Of a stretch of DNA of 64,000 nt, positions 35,478-44,796 are shown piece by piece. The notes under the pieces were generated by a model. The model made no database searches. It had not been told where the DNA came from and worked only from the letters and a program-made list of their open reading frames with translations. Both the position numbers and the translations under genes were made by a program. Source of the stretch: Lophium mytilinum (taxonomy: Eukaryota > Ascomycota > Dothideomycetes > Mytilinidiales > Mytilinidiaceae). Each line of letters starts with the position of its first letter. Position 1 is the stretch's first letter. Where the stretch lies: contig MU004198.1 of NCBI GenBank assembly GCA_010093605.1, positions 812,456 through 876,455 on the forward strand. The letters run 5' to 3'.

Positions 35478-36932
35478 CTAAAAGTCCTCATCGAACGCGA
35501 AGTCACCGGTCATTACCGGCGCGTCTTCTTTGCTTTCGCCTTCTTTGTCGTGCTTCTTGGTGCTGGCCATGACGCCGGCCTTTTGGTAGTCACCAACACG
35601 CTTCTCGAAGAAGTTTGTCTTGCCTGCCAAGGAGATGTTCTCCATGAAGTCGAAAGGATTCGTCGCGTTGTAGGTCTTCTGGTTGCCGAGAGACAACAGC
35701 AGACGATCGGCGACGAACTCAATGTACTGGCACATGAGCTTAGAGTTCATGCCCAAAAGCGCGCATGGGAGCGCGTCCGTGAGGAACTCCTGCTCGATTG
35801 TGACCGCCTCTGTTATAATGGCTTCCACTTCCTTAGGGCTTGGTCGCGTGTTGAGATGGGAGAAGAGGAGGCAGGCAAAGTCGGTGTGCATACCCTCATC
35901 ACGAGAGATGAGTTCGTTGGAGAACGTTAGGCCGGGCATCAGACCGCGTTTCTTGAGCCAGAATATCGACGCGAAAGAGCCGCTGAAGAAGATACCCTCG
36001 ACGGCGGCGAACGCGACCAGTCGGGAGGCGAAGGTAGAGTTCTTGTCCGAGATCCACTTCAGAGCCCAGTCGGCCTTCTTGCGGACGCAAGGAACTACGC
36101 GACGCGTTAGATTGGTTGTGTATAAAGTACTTGGACGCGTTGCTTACTGTTGTCAATGGCGTTTAAGAGGTATGTGCGTTGCTTAGGTTCGCTGATATAG
36201 GTATCAATCAACAAAGAGTATGTCTCCGAGTGGATGTTCTCCATCATGATTTGAAAACCGTAGAAGCAACGCGCCTCAGGCACCTGGACTTCGCCGCTGA
36301 ATCGCTCGACAAGGTTCTCATTCACAATACCATCGGAGGCGGCGAAGAAGGCGAGGACGTGGGAGATGAAGAAGCGCTCGTCATTGTTCAGACGCTTGTT
36401 CCAGTCGTGAAGGTCTTTGGACAGATCAATTTCCTCGGCCGTCCAGAAGGAGGCTTCAGCTTTCTTGTACATCTGCCAAATCTATAGTTCGGCCATTGGT
36501 CAGCTTAAGTGCTTGCATGGTATTGGTATTGGATGGTAGTGGAACCACTTTACGCGTGCCAATCGACGCGTCAAGGTAAACTCACCTCATGGTACTTGAT
36601 GGGGAATAACACAAAGCGCTGGGGGTTCTCTTGTAGTAGCGGCTCGTGTGCTTCCTCTTGCTTGATGGTAGGGGCCACAGCGAGTTTGTCGGACGCGACT
36701 TCTGGTTCGTCTAGGACGGGAATGCCGACGATGGGCGCGAAGACGTTTTCTTTGTCATCCGAGGAGAAGTCGAGCTTCTTCGCAGGCGAGTCTGACATCT
36801 TGAGGGACTGGATTGCCGAAGCAGCCTGTTATCGCGTTAATATAGGCGCGTTTTGAATTATAGTGGGTGGATGGGAGAGCGTGGCGACGGTACCTTCTTT
36901 GATGGAGTAATCTGGGTGGCAAGGGTAGACAT
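35478..36932 (-). CDS. RNR2: Ribonucleotide reductase small subunit (class Ia R2)
   Basis: The beta subunit of class Ia ribonucleotide reductase, which makes the di-iron tyrosyl radical needed to reduce ribonucleoside diphosphates; it pairs with the large subunit in the cytosol. It has 409 residues in four exons: 36932-36894, 36825-36586, 36481-36148 and 36094-35478. R2 hallmarks are [70 protein letters not shown] and [15 protein letters not shown], which supply the metal ligands. The C-terminus FAFDEDF is the acidic heptapeptide type that docks on the large subunit. Length is normal. The promoter carries MCB boxes, consistent with S-phase control. Assignment is secure. Confidence 0.96.
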
Positions 36933-37081
36933 GTTTGAGTAACAGTTCGAGCTGTCAACAAGGTGCAATTAATAACAGAGGAACTGTCCAAGATGTCAAG
37001 AATAGGTGGTAGATAGAGAAGTCGTGTTGTGGTGGTGGAGTAGAAGACGCAGGCGGAGAGGTCTGAATTTATGGCTGAAGA

Positions 37082-37087
37082 ACGCGT
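37082..37087. promoter_or_regulatory. MCB box (ACGCGT) upstream of RNR2
   Basis: Palindromic ACGCGT 150 bp upstream of the RNR2 start codon. In yeasts this is the binding site of MBF (Mbp1-Swi6), which activates ribonucleotide reductase genes at G1/S. Confidence 0.55.
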
Positions 37088-37365
37088 CTCGTTATCACGT
37101 GCCGGTCCAAGCGCTCACAACAAAACCGTCCCCACTCTCCCAGCCACTCGTGCGACTTACGCGGAATCCGTCCGTGTCGATATCGGCGCCTTTACGAAGC
37201 TTTTGTCATGGAATTGTCATGCGATTTCGGAGTCAGAGCAGAAGGCAGAGGCACTACCAGCATGGCTTCTCAGGGAGATACAATATGGTTATGTCATCGA
37301 TATGGAGATGTCGTTCCTTTGTTCACACGATTCAGGTCACAACGCGCACGTCAAAGCTCTTGAAG

Positions 37366-37371
37366 ACGCGT
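37366..37371. promoter_or_regulatory. Second MCB box (ACGCGT) upstream of RNR2
   Basis: ACGCGT 434 bp upstream of the RNR2 start, with the related core ACGCGC about 20 bp nearer to the gene. Confidence 0.45.
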
Positions 37372-37743
37372 TTCGGCTCAGGTAATGCCAAGGCACTTTA
37401 TGGCCTCTCTCTGAATCATCCGCTTGCCTAAAGCGCGTCAGGCTGCTCAATTGAGTGTTTCCCTTGCATCCTAAAAACTGAATCACTTCACTGTGTAAAA
37501 CCATACTCTCTCATCTCTTCATGGTTAGTATGGAATCTCCTATACTTTTCAACTGACTATCTATCGCCGAATCAAGATTCATTCAAACCATATAGAGTAG
37601 TACTTCTGCACTATAGTACAAGATCCTAAGTGATTCCACGCCTAGCCGTTGCATCAATTCCATTTCCCGTCTCACCTCATCTCAGCCCCCTCAATTTTGA
37701 AAAATCAATGAAGCATTCGAAAAGTCACTCTCACGGGGAAGTA

Positions 37744-39620
37744 TCAAAAAAACTCAAATCCGGGACCCAAATCTGGGATCCACTCTTCGAACAGCAATCC
37801 TACATCCTCCGGGGTGGGTGTTGACGTTGGAAAGGGCATCGATTCGTCGGAGCGAGGGTCACCCAGACCCAATTGGCCTCCATCTACCGTCGACGGCTGC
37901 CCAAGCCCATCCTCTTTTGAGCCTGCACCCGATGGCGAACACTTAGCCGGACTTCTCAGAATGAGTGAGCAAGCGGCTGATTTACCGACAAGGCGACATC
38001 TGGCACATTGCGCATTTCCTTTTGCCAGATTGTTCTTGTTTTGTTTGCCATAGGAGGTTTCCGGAGCTGGAGCGCGACACCTAACCCCCGCCTTCACACA
38101 TTCACCACATGGTGGCGACGCATCCACACCCCCAGCGCCTTCTATCTCTAGGCATTTGAGGTACTTTCTCTTCTGATTTTCTTGTATTCCGTCCCATTCT
38201 GCGTCTGTCTTCTGATACCGTCTGCCGCCAATCACGACAGGCTCGCGAAAGGGGTTTGATGTGATGGCGAGTAGCTGAGCCTCCGACATTTTCCACTTAG
38301 GTTTTCGGTGGGCAGGCTCGTATATACAATAGGAGTTGGGGTGGTCGGTTAAGCAAGCGCTGCATACAATGCCAGGGTTTCCGTCACAAGCAAGATTTAC
38401 AAGAGCGCAGTTCGAACATGGAGAATACATATAATGAGGGTCATCGTAGCGAGACCGTTTGGCAGAAGGAGCCGTTCCACCTTGATTGTATTCCGCAATT
38501 TGGGAGAGGTCGATTTCTTTGTTCTGTGTTGTTTGAGCAACTGGTGCCTCTTCGATGTGCTCCAGATGATCGCCCGTTGTTGCAGTGACGCCGCTGGCGT
38601 ATCCATCAGAGCCGTCATAAGTAGGACTGGACCCCAATGCTGACTGCTCTGATACCACAGAACTCCGAACTCGAGGCGAACGTGGGTATTCCCTATCTGA
38701 GTGCGAATCACGAGAAGATAGTGGTGTAGGGGGGGTAAATCGTCGCTTCGATGGGTTCTCTGGCGTTTGTGCGCGATCAGCATCCTCTCCCCTCCCAGCT
38801 TCTTGACGGAAATCCAGGAGGATTCGTATCTCTTGAGCGTTGACCTGCGAGGGAAACGAGTCGGAAGACATGAGAGCTTCACAAACATCCGAAGCCTCAG
38901 TTGACAGGCTTCTCGCCTCTTCGACCATCTTCTGGAGCTTGCGCTCAAAGCTGGAGGTCTTCTTGATGATTTTCACCATGCTGGAGAACATCTGGCCAAT
39001 GACCGCAGCATCTGGCGTTTTTTCATCTTGCATGGCTTCATATTGACTTCGTTGACGCTTCCGGGATCTGGATTTGGCACTCGAATCGAGCGCGCGCTGG
39101 TGGGTTTGTTCCGTGTATCGGTGCTCAGGGTCGCTAGAATGATCGGATTGTGCTACCGGGCTACGATGATGTCAGTTGTGGTCACTTGTCTCAAGAAAGT
39201 ATCGACTCACTCTTCGGCGCTTGTGCTTATCTGCTCTGGACTGTCGTAGGTGGGAGAGCTTGCGGTTGAGGACTCATCCGATCCATCTCCCTCGTATCCA
39301 TCTCCATACTGTTCTCTATACTCTTCTCCATACTGCTCATACATCCTCTGCTCACAGAAATCATCTCCATGTCTGTCGTCTCCTCCATAGTCATTGTCAT
39401 CATGAACTTCTTCCTGAATCATGACGGGTTCAGAACCCGCATCCTCGGCCACAACAGCCCACTGTCCATCGACAGCATCATTAGGTGGATAGGCAGGACC
39501 GCGTCCGCGCCTATTGACATTTCCAGACCTAGTAGATACCCCTCCACCCGTCCGCGCACGCGCTGCCATCCATCGCTGCCGCACACTAGCCCTGCCCCGT
39601 CCACGATTCCCTTGCTCCAT
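37744..39620 (-). CDS. Protein with two Zn2Cys6-like clusters and an Arg/Gly-rich N-terminus
   Basis: A probable nuclear protein of 608 residues in two exons, 39620-39211 and 39160-37744, joined by a GT-AG intron with a clean frame. The N-terminus is Arg/Gly-rich (GNRGRGRASVRQRW, NRRGRGPAYPP), then acidic and Tyr-rich. A likely nuclear-localisation stretch (RSRKRQRSQ) ends at residue 176. A short coiled-coil-like helix lies near residues 195-225. A cluster with Zn2Cys6 spacing has cysteines at 385, 388, 395, 403, 406 and 415. A second set at 488, 491, 498, 522, 525 and 534 has a stretched loop. The first cluster lacks the Arg/Lys-rich stretch between Cys 2 and Cys 3 usual in DNA-binding members (CALVNLAC), so protein or RNA contact is possible. 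Function unknown. Confidence 0.75.
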
Positions 39621-40074
39621 GTTCAGGTGTGATTCGAATGTTTGATCGAATATGCCAGATGGATCGTTGCTGTCGTACCAGTGTAGTTGGGTGGAGGTTC
39701 TATATAGGTGGAATCAAAGCCGCGGGACCGGGCCGAGAGAGCTGTCAGCCCAATGTGGTGAATTGAAATCACGTCAGTTCCCCCGCTCTTACGCGGAACA
39801 TCTTCGCACCGTGTGATCGATATCAAGCTGAAGGCTCACCGACTCGCTTCCGCGTGCCATTCTCCGTTACACCAGCAGCGAGGCTCACGGCGCAACGACC
39901 TCACGGTATCGCTGAGCTCAATCGATGGGGACGCAGCCCGGGGCTTGCCAAAGTGGAGTGTTGTGTCGTAGTGATTATGTCCTTCAAAACGGGGCTGAAG
40001 CAAGGCCTCGCAAAGGGGAGTATCGGAAAGAGACGGGACATGTTCTACATCGCAAGTCTCTCATGAAAGAGGTA
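39621..40074. other. Intergenic region
   Basis: Promoter region of the Cys-cluster gene. No other feature recognised. Confidence 0.5.
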
Positions 40075-40583
40075 TCAAAGTTCCCGTAATTGCAGGCAAA
40101 CTGCAGTGAGCCCAGCAGTCAGAAGACTCAGCACGCCGACTATCCACTGTCCAATCCCAAACCCGCTTTCTTGCGATCTTGCAGCCAACGCATAGATAAC
40201 CGACACGAGGAAGCTCACGAGCAAGAGGCCGAACATCGTCCAAGAGATAACGGGCCAGTTCGGGCCGTCGACGATATGCACACCCCAACCAAGCTGTAAC
40301 ACGTTTGAATCATGCTGCACTTCATGCTGTTGCCCACCTTTTTCGGGAGCCGGTTGAGCCATAGGTTGCATTGCGAGTGGGCATGCTTTCCTTGTGATCG
40401 GAAGAAGTGGAGGAATGAGCGGTAGTCCATTGGTGGGAGGGGGTAAAGAGGGCATTCGTAGTAATGGTATCGCTGGGCCATGACTTCGCACTCGGGTGGG
40501 ATTACGTTAGGCGACTTGTCGAATATGCCTACACGATGGCCTTCGTGGAATCGAAAACAGAGGAGAAGTCGAGGTCTCTCAAT
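40075..40583 (-). pseudogene. 5'-truncated relic of a fungal C-terminal membrane protein
   Basis: The last ~165 codons of a host gene, read on the minus strand. From about 40583 one frame gives PRLLLCF, GHRVGIFDKSPNVIPPECEV and LYPLPPMDYRSFLHFF. Near 40300-40330 the match shifts to another frame, which continues LGWGVHIVDGPNWPVISW, a transmembrane helix (FGLLLVSFLVSVIYAL), then ESGFGIGQWIVGVL and a second hydrophobic stretch before the stop at 40075. This layout (cytoplasmic domain, GWGVHIVEGP-like motif, two C-terminal helices) is common in uncharacterised fungal proteins of Dothideomycetes, from memory. There is one apparent frameshift and no 5' half; the coding similarity ends where the AT-rich inverted-repeat insert begins at 40584. 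Confidence 0.55.
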
Positions 40584-40737
40584 CCCCCTGTTTAGCAATT
40601 AGGACCGGTTACATAGTTCTAAGATAACCTTACGTTTATATTATATCTTAATAACATTATACCTTTATACTCCTAAGAGTTTGTAACTATATAACCTTAA
40701 TGGTTAGTAACGTTGCCCTAAACTAGTAAATAGGGGC
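40584..40737. mobile_element. AT-rich inverted-repeat insert, MITE-like
   Basis: About 154 bp of AT-rich DNA between imperfect inverted ends: CCCCCTGTTTAGCAATTAGG on the left, and CCCCTATTTACTAGTTTAGG read from the right on the minus strand. A second inverted pair lies inside (GGTTACATAGTT / GGTTATATAGTT). It is TpA-rich like the RIP-mutated repeats elsewhere in the window. No clear target duplication is visible. Confidence 0.5.
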
Positions 40738-40861
40738 ATGAAAGTAGCGATTGGGGGCCCTGGGGGCTTACAATCAGCAATTACCAGGCCTTGTGGTACC
40801 CCCGGTTTAGCGATTCCAATCAGCGAGAATCGGAGAATATCAGTGAGATCCGGAAATCGCT
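40594..40861. promoter_or_regulatory. Five AGCRATT sites upstream of the methyltransferase
   Basis: AGCAATT at 40594 and 40776, AGCGATT at 40746 and 40809, and its reverse complement at 40855-40861. Less than 0.1 copies would be expected in this length at equal base use. The first is inside the AT-rich insert, so some may be repeat-derived rather than functional. Confidence 0.35.
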
Positions 40862-40952
40862 GTTTGGGTGCACGTGGGAGGGTCACAGCTACTTTTATTA
40901 TGTATCGGAGAATCTTCCCACAACATCACAGCATCATTCACCAGCGATAGTA

Positions 40953-41858
40953 ATGGAGAAAGACCAGACCCCTAGCGAGAAGCCAGGCCATCCGCCCGTT
41001 CAAGCGATCCTCCACGAGGTGCGGACTGCCGAGAACAGCGCTGCCTATTTGCTGCCTAAGTTGCAGTCTATGAAAGAATTCACCTCCCATTTGAAGCTCT
41101 TAGACGTCGGTGCTGGCTCAGGCACCATCTCTGTGAGTTTCGCGAAGCTCATCCCCGACGGCCATGTCACCGGCATCGACCTCAACCCCAACATCTTGCC
41201 ACGGGCACGAGCTGTCGCTGAAAAGGCCGGCGTCAAAAACATCGAATTTCAGCAGGGCAGTGTCTACAAGCTCCCCTTTGCCGACGAGACATTCGATGTC
41301 ACGTGTTGTCATCAGGTGCTGATCCACATTGGCACCCCATGGGATGCGCTGCATGAGATGCTCCGAGTAACAAAGCGAGGCGGCATTGTCGCAGCCCGCG
41401 AGGGCGACTATGAGACGGAGGGCATCTGGCCCGAACTTCCCGAGCTGGGCAAATTCCACAAGCTCATGGCAGGCCTCATGAGTGCCGGTGGTGGCACTCC
41501 AACTGCAGGCAGACAATTGCTTTCTTGGGCACTCAAGGTTGGTGTTGAGCAGAGCCAGATCACGCTCAGCTATAGTACATCCTCATACCATACACCGAGC
41601 GAGAGGAAGCTCTGCTGTAAGTTTCATCATTCTAATATGCTTCTTGTGGGTACAAAAATGGCTCTAATAGCTGTGTTTTCTCTAGCCCAGGGGTTGTGCG
41701 ATCAGCTTAGAGGGGGTTCTCTGCGCGAGAAAGCCCTAAAGTTCGGCCTAGGTACTGAGAATGATTTTGAGGAAATGGCCAAGGCCTGGGAAGAGTGGGC
41801 GAAGAGAGACGATGCAAGCTTGGCCATGCTGCATGGAGAAATTCTCGTCCAAAAGTAA
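40953..41858 (+). CDS. Class I SAM-dependent methyltransferase (UbiE/COQ5-like fold)
   Basis: A soluble methyltransferase of 278 residues in two exons, 40953-41616 and 41686-41858. The 69-bp intron (GTAAGT...TCTCTAG) is a multiple of three and lacks a stop, so an unspliced form would also translate. Motif I (LLDVGAGSGTISVSFA), the acidic SAM-ribose ligand in GHVTGIDLN, LPFADETFDVTCCHQVLIHI (motif II region) and MLRVTKRGGIV (motif III) are in the normal order and spacing. I chose the Met at 40953 (MEKDQTPSEK) over an in-frame start at 40791 because the upstream residues do not look like this family. It belongs to the broad fungal UbiE-like group of small-molecule methyltransferases; the substrate is unknown. 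Confidence 0.88.
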   Translation: MEKDQTPSEKPGHPPVQAILHEVRTAENSAAYLLPKLQSMKEFTSHLKLLDVGAGSGTISVSFAKLIPDGHVTGIDLNPNILPRARAVAEKAGVKNIEFQQGSVYKLPFADETFDVTCCHQVLIHIGTPWDALHEMLRVTKRGGIVAAREGDYETEGIWPELPELGKFHKLMAGLMSAGGGTPTAGRQLLSWALKVGVEQSQITLSYSTSSYHTPSERKLCCKFHHSNMLLVGTKMALIAVFSLAQGLCDQLRGGSLREKALKFGLGTENDFEEMAKAWEEWAKRDDASLAMLHGEILVQK

Positions 41859-42556
41859 TTTCAATAGATATTCTAGAATTGGAGATCCAGGTATTTGAAG
41901 TTCGGACAATGGGTGGACAGGAGGCATGAAGTTATTTTGCACAACATCTCAATTGCGGAGAGCGTTTTCCCCGGAACTGGCATACGCCCCTGCCCTACGT
42001 AGGCTACATTTAGACAATTCTATTGACGACGAGAGTGATCGTGAACACTGTAAAGAAAACATACACGAATTCCTTCCTTGTCGAACGGTTTCCGGCTGAA
42101 ATGGGAGCGAAATTGTCCAAACAGCTAGTGATGAGCCATGATTTCCAATTTTTCAGATATTTGAGGACCTTTGAACCAGTGCTCTAGTAGTTACCTTTCT
42201 GTAAGCGCTTGATTCTTAGATGAAAGGATTCGTCTTCGCATTAGCGGCCTCAAAAGTCGCCGCACCGTATAGCTGCATCGAGCTTGATTTTCAAGTAGAC
42301 GGGATTGCTTTTCGATTAGTATATATGTTCTGACGCCCCTGAGCCCAGATTGATAATCTAGAGGCTGAGCCACAAGAAAGGTGAAACTTCGTAGGCGCCG
42401 GGGAAGCTGCAACGTTTCCACTTTGGGGCTGAATAATCGAGCCACTTCAAAGCGGCGAACGAGGCTCAAACCTAGAACAACCCCCACACTCATATAAAGC
42501 TCTCCCAATACACCACCAACCCCCAATCTATACGAGAACAACGAGTACCACCCACC
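41859..42556. other. Intergenic region upstream of PDI
   Basis: The PDI promoter. A minus-strand frame at 42191-42541 is a chance opening with no domain. I did not find a clear unfolded-protein-response element. Confidence 0.5.
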
Positions 42557-43705
42557 ATGCGTCTCAATCTACTCCTCCCGGCGGTTGCGCTCCTTACATC
42601 CTCCACCGTCGCCGCATCCTCCTCCGTCATCGACCTCATCCCCAGCAACTTTGACAGCGTGGTCTTAAAGTCAGGCAAGCCCGCATTGGTCGAGTTTTTT
42701 GCTCCCTGGTGCGGCCACTGCAAGAACCTTGCCCCAGTGTATGAAGAGCTGGCCTCGGTTTTTTCATACGCATCGGATAAGGTCGTCATTGGCAAGGTTG
42801 ATGCGGACGAGCACAAGTCGCTTGGAAAGCAATTTAAAGTCCAGGGCTTCCCAACCCTCAAATGGTTCGATGGCAAGAGTGATACACCTTCGGAATACAG
42901 TGGTGGCCGAGACTTGGAGAGCTTGAGCAAATGGATCACAGACAAGACCGGCCTGAAGCCTAAGGTCAAGGGCAAGGTCGCCAGCTCCGTGGTTATGCTG
43001 GATGATAAGAGCTTCGAGGAGAAGATTGGCAAGGACCAAGATGTTCTCGTAGCATTCACGGCACCATGGTGTGGTCGTAAGTTCTTGCTCTTGGATCTCA
43101 TTGTCTTGATATCAGTCAAATTCTAATAAAGCTCAGACTGCAAAACTCTTGCTCCAACCTGGGAAAGCCTCGCCACCGACTTCGCTACCGAGCCTACCGT
43201 TCTGATTGCAAAAGTTGACGCTGAAGCACCTAACGCTAAGAAGACTGCTGGAGAGCAGGGCGTCTCATCCTACCCCACAATCAAGTTCTTCCCCAAGGGC
43301 TCCACCGAGGCCGTTGCATACGAGGGAGGCCGCAACGAGAAGGACTTCGTTGCTTACATCAACGAGAAGGCTGGGACACACCGTGCCATTGGCGGTAAAC
43401 TGGATGCTACTGGTGGCACCATTGAGGCTCTCGACACCATTGCCCAGCAGTTCTATGGTGCCTATGGCGATGGTCTCGAGGAAATTAAAAAGGCGGCACA
43501 AGGACTACAAGACAAGTATGCCGAATACTACGTCAAGGTGTTCCAGAAGGTGGATGCCAACAAGGGATACGTCGAGAAGGAGCTCAAGCGCCTAGAAGGT
43601 CTACTCAAGAAGGGCAGCCTTGCTCCGGAGAAGGTTGACGACTTGACCAGCCGCAGCAACATTCTCAGGCGGTTCTTGAATCAGCCGGAGAAGAGCGAAC
43701 TGTAA
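42557..43705 (+). CDS. ER protein disulfide isomerase, two-thioredoxin-domain (TigA/ERp38-like)
   Basis: A lumenal ER oxidoreductase that forms and rearranges disulfides in secretory proteins. It has 362 residues in two exons, 42557-43076 and 43137-43705. A signal peptide (MRLNLLLPAVALLTSSTVAA) comes first. Two tandem thioredoxin domains follow, each with a WCGHC active site; the second is split by the intron after its Gly codon. Then comes an all-alpha D domain of about 100 residues (FYGAYGDGLEEIKKAAQGL ... LTSRSNILRRFL). This is the a-a'-D plan of fungal TigA/ERp38 and plant P5-like PDIs. The C-terminus is KSEL, a variant of the HDEL/KDEL retrieval signal. It acts with SEC61-dependent import, also encoded in this window. 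Confidence 0.94.
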
Positions 43706-44123
43706 AAGATTGCGAATGGGATATTACGATGGGATATCATTACATGGAGACAACGGACTGCTGCATGACGGGATGACTGCTTAGATTGCTGTACCGGAGG
43801 CCTTTGTAATTCTACAAAAGATATCTCGGCGTTTTGGAGAGATTGTCTAATGTCTGGGTTGATACAGTATTGCCTCCAGGGCTGTGTGTTTTGCATAGAC
43901 TATGTACTACAGTGGCATGTGATGTGACTTCATAACCAGCGCTCTGCCAACCTAATAGTACCCAAATGACTCGCTCCAGGATACTCCAAGAACTTAACGC
44001 CAGCCGTTGAAAGCTTCATAACATTCCCGTGCTGAGGCGACATCGCTACAGCTGAAAGTGCAGAGAGCCTGAAGAATTCCTCTCCTCGGATCCTGACATA
44101 CTCGTCAAGCGATGGAAGAAACG
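43706..44123. other. Convergent intergenic region
   Basis: The 3' ends of the PDI gene and of the HSBP1-like gene. No other feature recognised. Confidence 0.5.
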
Positions 44124-44490
44124 CTATTTGCTGGATCCGTCTCCCTTTGGCGTTTCTCCAGCTTGGATTGTGGCTTCGAGGTTGTCAAGCCTTCGAGACA
44201 TATCGTCCACTGGAGGTAATTAGTTCTCCGAACGCATGAATTAAAGGACCGGAGGGTGGACGCTTTTAGATGGAAGCAAAAGGTGCTCTTACTCTTAGAA
44301 AGCAGTTCGCTTGAGATGGTAGAAAACTTGCTTGATAGCTGTCCGAGTAACTCGTCCACAACGGCAGTGAGCTCCCCCGAAGGCGTCTCGCTAGCGGGCT
44401 AGTTTCTGTTAGTAAACAAGTCTTATGAAGACCGAAGAGAATAGAAGTATAGATAGCTCAAAGACATAAGAGTGAATGAAAACCTACCAT
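44124..44490 (-). CDS. HSBP1: Heat shock factor-binding protein 1-like
   Basis: A small coiled-coil protein of 64 residues that in animals and plants binds the trimerised heat shock factor and dampens its activity. Three exons: 44490-44488 (only the ATG), 44398-44293 and 44209-44124, with GTAGGT...CTAG and GTAAGA...CCAG introns. The spliced protein reads GELTAVVDELLGQLSSKFST, ISSELLSK, then MDDMSRRLDNLEATIQAGE, which is the continuous heptad-repeat helix of HSBP1. The characteristic MDDMSRRLDNLE motif appears only when the second intron is removed. The start exon is a bare ATG directly followed by a donor; no other in-frame Met is available upstream. It is divergent from EBP2, with 306 bp between start codons. 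The helix is convincing; the first exon less so. Confidence 0.82.
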
Positions 44491-44796
44491 GCTGTCCGAA
44501 GTTACGAGCTCCGGGCGTTTTGACATCCTCAAGGTAGTGTGTTGGACCTTTTCTACCACGCACAAAGAACAACGTCAACCAGCCTGCAGAGTGTTTATAT
44601 TACCTAACGTTGTTGTTCACAGCAGTGACATGCACGTGGCTGGGAAGGTCCACATAAATTACGCGCTAAGAGTGGTCTTGGCAGGCGGTGAGCTTAGCGT
44701 CGACAAAAAATCTCGAGCTTTGCGCAAACTACTCCACCAACATCGAAAATACTCGAATTCGACTTTCGCCCACTAAAACACGGAATTATCGGCAAC
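44491..44796. promoter_or_regulatory. Shared divergent promoter of HSBP1-like and EBP2 genes
   Basis: 306 bp separate the two start codons, so regulatory sites are probably shared. No TATA box or ribosome-biogenesis motif stands out. Confidence 0.5.

Larger units (their letters stand above)
36933..37743. other. Intergenic region upstream of RNR2
   Basis: The RNR2 promoter and the 3' end of the Cys-cluster gene. A 104-codon plus-strand frame at 37071-37385 shows no domain and overlaps the MCB boxes, so I treat it as chance. Confidence 0.5.

Noticed and set aside
37071-37385. 104-codon plus-strand open frame between RNR2 and the Cys-cluster gene
   Set aside because: No recognisable domain, no splice extension, and it covers the RNR2 promoter with its MCB boxes. 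It is probably a chance opening.
44105-44359. 84-codon minus-strand frame beginning MDELLGQLSSKF
   Set aside because: It reads through the second intron of the HSBP1-like gene; splicing gives a better and recognisable protein.
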